From Mycobacterium senriense (GTDB lineage Bacteria; Actinomycetota; Actinomycetes; Mycobacteriales; Mycobacteriaceae), in contig NZ_AP024828.1 of assembly GCF_019668465.1 (NCBI RefSeq), positions 1,736,001-1,800,000 on the forward strand: a stretch of 64,000 bases of DNA, written 5' to 3'. Shown piece after piece: positions 59,691 through 64,000 of the stretch. The first letter of the stretch is position 1. Each line of letters opens with the position of its first letter. The notes below the pieces were generated by a model. It saw nothing but the letters and a program-made list of their open reading frames with translations. It did not search any database and was not told the origin of the DNA. Both the position numbers and the translations under genes were made by a program.

Positions 59691-60986
59691 ATGACCACCA
59701 CGGAAAAGCACAGCGCCGACGCGGCCGCCGAAGAGGGCCGCATCACCGACGAGGACATCGAACGTGCCAAGGGGCAGATCGGCATTCCCGTCCACCAGCG
59801 CGACGAAGCGTGGCACAAGCTGCCGTCGGCCGACGCCATCACGCACTTTGCGTTCGGGTGCGGTGACGACAACCCGCTGTTCCACGATCCGACGTACGGA
59901 CCGTCGACGCGCTGGCACGGACAGATTGCGTCGCCGACCTTCCCGATCACGACGGGCCTGGATCAGACCCCGAAGTTCACCGATCCGGAGCGAAAAAAGT
60001 TGTTCCGCGGGCTGTTTCGCGGGACCGGCAAGTACTACTCGGGGGTGAAGTGGACGTGGTATCGCCCGATCTACGCCGGTAGGCCGGTGTTAGCGGAGAA
60101 CTACACGCTGGACGTTCAGGTGAAGGAGAGCGAATTCTCCGGTGGGCGTTCGGTCAAGGAAACCTACCGGTATCTCTACGTCGACATCGACGGCAACCCG
60201 ATCGCGACCCGCGACGAGTCCTACATCAACGCCGAGCGTCAGGGCTCGAAGAAGTCCGGCAAGCTCAAGAACATCCAGCGCAAACACTGGACTCCCGAAG
60301 AGTTCGCCCAGGTCGAGGAGGAGTACGAGGCAGAACGGCGGCGAGGCGCTGATCCGCAATGGTGGGAGGACGTCTCGGTCGGCGACGAGCTTCCGGGAAT
60401 CATCAAGGGCCCGTTGACAGTCGTCGACATCATCTCCATGCACATGGGGTGGGGCTGGGGTGGTTACGGTGTGGGGCCGCTGAAGTTTGCCCACCAATTG
60501 CGCAAGCGGATGCCCGCCTTCTACCAGCCGGATGACTATGGTGTCCCCGACGTCGTGCAACGCCTACACTGGGACGCCGGACGCGCTCAGGCCCTGGGCA
60601 TTCCGGCTCCGTACGACTACGGCCAGATGCGCGCCGCGTGGGTGAGCCACCTGCTGACCAACTGGATCGGTGACGACGGCTGGCTGGCCGAGATGGACCT
60701 GCAAATGCGCGGCTTCAACTACCACGGAGACGTGCACCGCTGCACCGGAACGGTCACCGCGAAGGGTGACGGGGCCGACGACCCAGTGTCACTGGACGTC
60801 TTTGCCACCAGCCAGCGGGACGAAAAGACTACGCGGGGCAACGCGAAGGTTTTGCTGCCGTCCAAGACGACCGGTGCCGTGGTGCTGCCAATCCCGGATG
60901 CTGATCTGCGGAGGCGCGGCGCGCAGGTCGTTTCGCGGGTTTCTGGCAAGGTCGGTGAAGAGATGCGACGACTGTATGGAGAGTGA
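59691..60986 (+). CDS. FAS1-type MaoC-like dehydratase (double hotdog)
   Basis: A 431-residue double-hotdog protein. The N-terminal half has DAITHFAFGCGDDNPLFHDP, corresponding to the FAS1_DH_region/MaoC-like domain whose Asp-Asn-x-x-x-His arrangement binds substrate. The C-terminal half has DVVQRLHWDAGRAQALGIPA and a YDYGQMRAAWVSHLLTNW segment typical of the second hotdog. It would hydrate or dehydrate a CoA ester. AGGAGG at 59682-59687 precedes ATG 59691; the ACAD gene follows by 9 bp. Confidence 0.87.
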   Translation: MTTTEKHSADAAAEEGRITDEDIERAKGQIGIPVHQRDEAWHKLPSADAITHFAFGCGDDNPLFHDPTYGPSTRWHGQIASPTFPITTGLDQTPKFTDPERKKLFRGLFRGTGKYYSGVKWTWYRPIYAGRPVLAENYTLDVQVKESEFSGGRSVKETYRYLYVDIDGNPIATRDESYINAERQGSKKSGKLKNIQRKHWTPEEFAQVEEEYEAERRRGADPQWWEDVSVGDELPGIIKGPLTVVDIISMHMGWGWGGYGVGPLKFAHQLRKRMPAFYQPDDYGVPDVVQRLHWDAGRAQALGIPAPYDYGQMRAAWVSHLLTNWIGDDGWLAEMDLQMRGFNYHGDVHRCTGTVTAKGDGADDPVSLDVFATSQRDEKTTRGNAKVLLPSKTTGAVVLPIPDADLRRRGAQVVSRVSGKVGEEMRRLYGE

Positions 60987-60995
60987 GACCAACAC

Positions 60996-62138
60996 ATGAA
61001 GAGACTGGTTCTAGAGCCGGAGCACGAGGCGTTCCGCGAGACCGTCCGGCAGTTCATCGATCGTGAGCTCGTGCCCAACGCCGAGCGGTGGGAGAGCGAC
61101 CGGCTGGTCGACCGCTCAGCGTTCGTCGCCGCCGGCAAATACGGCCTGATCGGGTTCAACATGCCGGAGCAATACGGCGGTGGCGGAGTCGACGATTTCC
61201 GCTTCAACGCGGTCATCGGCGAGGAGATTGCCCGCTACGGAGGGCCGGGGCCATCTCTAAGCCTGCAGAACGACGTTGTGGGCCCGTACTTCTCGTCGTT
61301 GGCCAACGACGAACAGAGACAGCGCTGGCTGCCGGGCATCATCAGCGGCGAACTGATCGTCGCCGTCGCGATGACGGAGCCCGGGGCGGGCAGCGACCTG
61401 GCCGGTATCCGCACCTCGGCCGTCCGTGATGGCGACGACTGGATCATCAACGGCGCCAAGACGTTCATCTCGTCCGGCATCAACTGCGATCTGGTGGTAG
61501 TGGTCTGCCGCACCGACCCCGAGGCCGGACACAAAGGGTTCACGTTGCTCGTCGTCGAGGCGGGTATGGAGGGGTTCAGCCGCGGCCGCAAGCTCGACAA
61601 GATGGGACTGCACTACCAGGACACCGCGGAATTGGCCTTCGAGAACGTGCGGGTGCCGTCGGCGAACCTCCTGGGCAAAGAGGGACGTGGCTTCTATCAC
61701 CTGATGCACAACCTCCCGTCGGAACGATTGTCCATCGCCATCTCGGCCATCGCCGGTGCCCGCGAGACCTGGCGCCAGACGTTGCAATATGCCAAGGACC
61801 GCAAGGCTTTTGGCCAGTCAATCGGCAGCTTCCAGCACAACCGATTTCTGTTGGCCGAGATGGACACCGAACTCGAGATCGGCGAGCAGTACATCGACAG
61901 GTGCCTTCAGGCGGTCGTGGACGGAGAACTGACTGCGGTCGAGGCGTCGAAGGCCAAGTGGTGGTGCACCGAGACCGCCAAGAAGGTGATCGATGGCTGC
62001 GTGCAGTTGCACGGTGGCTATGGCTATATGACGGAATACCGGGTCGCGCGCGACTACATGGACAACCGCATCATGACGATCTTCGGTGGCACCACCGAGA
62101 TCATGAAGGACATCATCGGACGCGACCTCGGGCTGTGA
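60996..62138 (+). CDS. acyl-CoA dehydrogenase (LCAD/IVD-like)
   Basis: A 380-residue ACAD closely resembling the protein at 18933 in length and motifs: AMTEPGAGSDLAGIRTSA, NGAKTFISSG, SRGRKLDKMGLHYQDTAEL, NLPSERLSIA (probable helix-G catalytic Glu), HGGYGYMTEYRVARDYMDN and FGGTTEIMKDIIGR. The MCAD-type Glu is not present. With the FAS1-type dehydratase and mycofactocin SDR beside it, the module can carry out dehydrogenation, hydration and alcohol oxidation in sequence. Confidence 0.92.
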   Translation: MKRLVLEPEHEAFRETVRQFIDRELVPNAERWESDRLVDRSAFVAAGKYGLIGFNMPEQYGGGGVDDFRFNAVIGEEIARYGGPGPSLSLQNDVVGPYFSSLANDEQRQRWLPGIISGELIVAVAMTEPGAGSDLAGIRTSAVRDGDDWIINGAKTFISSGINCDLVVVVCRTDPEAGHKGFTLLVVEAGMEGFSRGRKLDKMGLHYQDTAELAFENVRVPSANLLGKEGRGFYHLMHNLPSERLSIAISAIAGARETWRQTLQYAKDRKAFGQSIGSFQHNRFLLAEMDTELEIGEQYIDRCLQAVVDGELTAVEASKAKWWCTETAKKVIDGCVQLHGGYGYMTEYRVARDYMDNRIMTIFGGTTEIMKDIIGRDLGL

Positions 62139-62145
62139 TCCCGCT

Positions 62146-62904
62146 GTGGTGAACGGCGTCTCGGTCGACCACGACGGCGCGGTCCTGCGGATCCGGCTGG
62201 ACCGGCCGGAGAAGCTGAACGCCGTCGACACCCCGATGCTCAACGAGGCGTCGGCCCACATCGGCGGCGCCGATGCGGACCACTCAGTCCGCGCAGTGCT
62301 GCTTACCGGAGCCGGGCGAGGGTTCTGTTCCGGCGGAGACCTCACCGGTGGCGACACCGCCGGCGCGGCCGATGCCGCCAACCGCCTGGTTCGGGTGATC
62401 ACCTCGCTACCCAAACCGGTCGTCGCAGGCGTACATGGCGGGGCGGTCGGATTCGGCTGTGCGCTCGCGCTTTCCTGCGATCTGGTGGTGGCCGCGCCAT
62501 CGGCGTACTTTCAATTGGCCTTTGCCCGTGTCGGACTGATGCCGGACGGTGGCGCGTCCGCGCTGCTGCCAGGGCTGATTGGGCGAGCGCGCACGGCGCG
62601 TATGGCGATGACGGCTGAAAGAGTCTCCGCTGCAACCGCGTTCGAGTGGGGGATGATCTCGCATCTCACCGGTGCGGACGATTATCAATCTGTGCTCGCC
62701 GACGTGCTGCGGTCGGTCTCCGGCGGTCCTACATTGGCGTTCGGCTGGACCAAGCGGGCGCTGTTCGCGGCGACCCTAACTGGACTCGAGCCGGTACAGG
62801 CAATCGAAGCCGAGGGGCAGTTGGCGTTGATCGACACCGCGGACTTCAGGGAAGGTGCGCGCGCTTTCCGTGAGCGGCGCGCCCCGGAGTTTCGCGGGCA
62901 CTGA
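62146..62904 (+). CDS. enoyl-CoA hydratase/isomerase family protein (isomerase-like)
   Basis: A 252-residue crotonase-fold protein. FCSGGDL and GGAVGFGCALALSCD are conserved; the first Glu is Ala (GFGCA) and the second site reads AFARVGLMPDGGASALLP, with Asp in the turn. That Asp-only arrangement is seen in enoyl-CoA isomerases of the PaaG/ECI branch, so double-bond isomerisation is the better guess. The start is one of two consecutive GTGs (62146 or 62149); no clear ribosome site. It lies 7 bp after the ACAD stop. Confidence 0.85.
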   Translation: MVNGVSVDHDGAVLRIRLDRPEKLNAVDTPMLNEASAHIGGADADHSVRAVLLTGAGRGFCSGGDLTGGDTAGAADAANRLVRVITSLPKPVVAGVHGGAVGFGCALALSCDLVVAAPSAYFQLAFARVGLMPDGGASALLPGLIGRARTARMAMTAERVSAATAFEWGMISHLTGADDYQSVLADVLRSVSGGPTLAFGWTKRALFAATLTGLEPVQAIEAEGQLALIDTADFREGARAFRERRAPEFRGH

Positions 62905-62935
62905 TTATCCGCGCACTGATTAAAGGAGAGCTGAA

Positions 62936-63769
62936 GTGACAACCTCGAAGGTACGAGTAGACGGCCTGGACATCGAATACACCGACGCGGGGCAAGGACC
63001 CACTGTCCTGTTCGTGCACGGCGTCTACGTGACCGGGGCCCTGTGGAACGACGTCGTGGCCGAACTCGGTGATGGGTTTCGCTGCGTCGCGCCGACCTGG
63101 CCGCTGGGCGCGCACAGCACACCCACCGATGGAGCCGACCTGGGCGCCGAGGCGGCGGCTCGCCGCATCGTCCATTTCATGGAGGCCCTCGATCTGACCG
63201 ACGTCACCGTGGTGGCCAACGACACCGGTGGCGGCCTGGTGCTGGCGTCGCTGGGTGATCCCGCTCTGGACACATCCCGGATCGCCCGGCTGGTGCTCAC
63301 CAATTGCGATAGCTACGAACACTTTCCGCCCGGTTCGTTCGCTCAGATCGTGAAGCTGTGCCGCCTTAGCTCCACATTGGGTGGGGGAGTCGTGCGCCTG
63401 TTGGCCACCGGGCCGGGGCAGGCCTTCTTCCTCAAGGCCGTGTCCAAGCACCCTCCGACCCCCGAGCGGCAGCGGGAGATCTTCGGAGCCTTCGCCACCA
63501 GCGCAGCGGCCCGCCGCGATGCCGTTACGGTGACCGCCTCACTGGATCCGGCCCTGACATTGCGCGCCGCGCCGGCGATCGAGGCATTCGACCGACCCGT
63601 CGTCCTCACATGGGGCACCGAGGATCAGCTGTTCCCCCTCGACCACGCCCGTCGCCTGCGCGATGCATTCCCGCATGCCACGTTGACCGAAATCCCCGAC
63701 TGCTCAACCTTCGTGATGATCGATGCGCCCGGCAAACTCGCCGAGGCGATCCGCAGCCGGGTCGAGTAG
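62936..63769 (+). CDS. alpha/beta hydrolase with Asp nucleophile and missing catalytic His
   Basis: A 277-residue alpha/beta-hydrolase fold protein; GTG 62936 follows AAGGAGAG by about six bases. The oxyanion motif is LFVHGVYVTG. The nucleophile elbow VANDTGGG carries Asp96, as in haloalkane dehalogenases and epoxide hydrolases. The acid site is near WGTEDQLFP. The usual His motif (D-x-S/G-H-F) is DCSTFVMID, with Thr near residue 255. Without the His the standard hydrolytic cycle should stall, so the role is uncertain. It follows the crotonase by 31 bp. Confidence 0.8.
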   Translation: MTTSKVRVDGLDIEYTDAGQGPTVLFVHGVYVTGALWNDVVAELGDGFRCVAPTWPLGAHSTPTDGADLGAEAAARRIVHFMEALDLTDVTVVANDTGGGLVLASLGDPALDTSRIARLVLTNCDSYEHFPPGSFAQIVKLCRLSSTLGGGVVRLLATGPGQAFFLKAVSKHPPTPERQREIFGAFATSAAARRDAVTVTASLDPALTLRAAPAIEAFDRPVVLTWGTEDQLFPLDHARRLRDAFPHATLTEIPDCSTFVMIDAPGKLAEAIRSRVE

Positions 63770-63778
63770 CTAGCCCCT

Positions 63779-64000
63779 ATGTCCTTCGACTACGCCGCGT
63801 TGCGCAGCGGTTGGTATCGGGAGGGGTGGTTCTCGTCACGGACGTGCATCGACGCGTTCGAAGCGGGTGCGCGCGAGTGCGGTTCGACCGCGGTCGAGTT
63901 CGTCTCGGCGGACTCGGTGCTCAGCGTGACGGTCGCCGATGTCCACGACGCTGCGGTGACGTTCGCGGCGGGTCTTGCGCGCCTCGGCGTCCGGCCGGGG
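63779..64000 (+). CDS. acyl-CoA synthetase (FadD-type), N-terminal fragment cut by right edge
   Basis: From ATG 63779 the frame runs to the window end without a stop (74 codons). It begins MSFDYAALRSGWYREGWFSS, contains VEFVSADSVLSVTVADVHDA and ends AAGLARLGVRPG, which is the usual start of adenylate-forming ligases before the GDxVA motif. The part seen lacks any catalytic motif, so the call rests on this N-terminal pattern and on the neighbourhood. It starts 9 bp after the hydrolase stop. Confidence 0.65.
   Translation, partial: MSFDYAALRSGWYREGWFSSRTCIDAFEAGARECGSTAVEFVSADSVLSVTVADVHDAAVTFAAGLARLGVRPG

Overview
ORGANISM. The window looks like chromosomal DNA of a high-GC actinobacterium, most probably a mycobacterium (Mycobacterium/Mycolicibacterium sensu lato). 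Pointers are pervasive GC-rich third positions, a mycobacterial-type SAM-dependent methyltransferase (37283-38224), two SDRs with the insertion typical of mycofactocin-coupled dehydrogenases (5229-6059, 58825-59682), heteromeric FadE-type acyl-CoA dehydrogenase pairs, a tandem-domain TetR protein with Mce3R-like architecture (47251-48549), SCP2-thiolase/DUF35 pairs, and candidate leaderless promoters. I assign genus only by inference. No rRNA, tRNA, CRISPR, IS element or phage gene was seen. Genes are packed tightly: the largest gene-free gap is 223 bp (51370-51592), so no empty stretch over 300 bp exists. LAYOUT. 1-7.9 kb: the tail of a Rieske oxygenase, a TetR regulator, an isochorismatase-like protein, a FadD ligase, a P450, two SDRs (one mycofactocin-type), an enoyl-CoA hydratase-family protein and another SDR. 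7.9-14.3 kb: a two-subunit acyl-CoA dehydrogenase (ACAD), an SDR, a DUF35/degenerate-thiolase fusion, a thiolase and a crotonase. 14.4-18.8 kb: TetR, a large hydrolase-like protein with a PKD domain, a thioesterase and a GntR/FadR regulator. 18.9-32.8 kb: three ACAD genes, aldehyde dehydrogenase, CaiB-type CoA-transferase, VOC protein, two SDRs, a second CoA-transferase, a fused double ACAD and a FadD. 32.8-41.3 kb: P450, thiolase-like protein, FadD, small protein, methyltransferase, amidohydrolase, TetR and two flavin-split-barrel proteins. 41.3-47.3 kb: DUF2889, DUF35, thiolase, MaoC hydratase, Ltp2-like aldolase and FadD. 47.2-56.4 kb: tandem TetR, small protein, amidohydrolase, four ACAD genes (one fused in the opposite module order) and a ferredoxin. 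56.5-64 kb: FadD, crotonase, mycofactocin SDR, FAS1-type dehydratase, ACAD, crotonase, alpha/beta hydrolase and the start of another FadD. HOW IT FITS TOGETHER. The gene set is a large acyl-CoA catabolic island: P450/Rieske hydroxylation, mycofactocin- or NAD-linked alcohol oxidation, aldehyde oxidation, CoA activation by six FadD proteins (one cut by the edge), dehydrogenation by eleven ACAD genes holding thirteen ACAD modules, hydration (crotonase, MaoC, FAS1-DH), 3-hydroxyacyl oxidation (seven SDRs), and thiolytic or retro-aldol cleavage (thiolases, Ltp2-like protein with DUF35 partner). This resembles steroid or terpenoid side-chain and ring degradation; the substrate cannot be named from sequence. 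REGULATION. A 16-bp dyad close to AACTATWTAGCTRRTT lies in at least five promoter regions spread over the first 35 kb (6165, 11050, 18861, 22341, 35286), with weaker copies at 44009 and 51504. I infer a cluster-wide regulon and consider this the most interesting unexplained signal. Other strong dyads lie at 39598-39625 (perfect, 13-bp arms), 51480-51543, and at 51835 and 56387 (a related pair).
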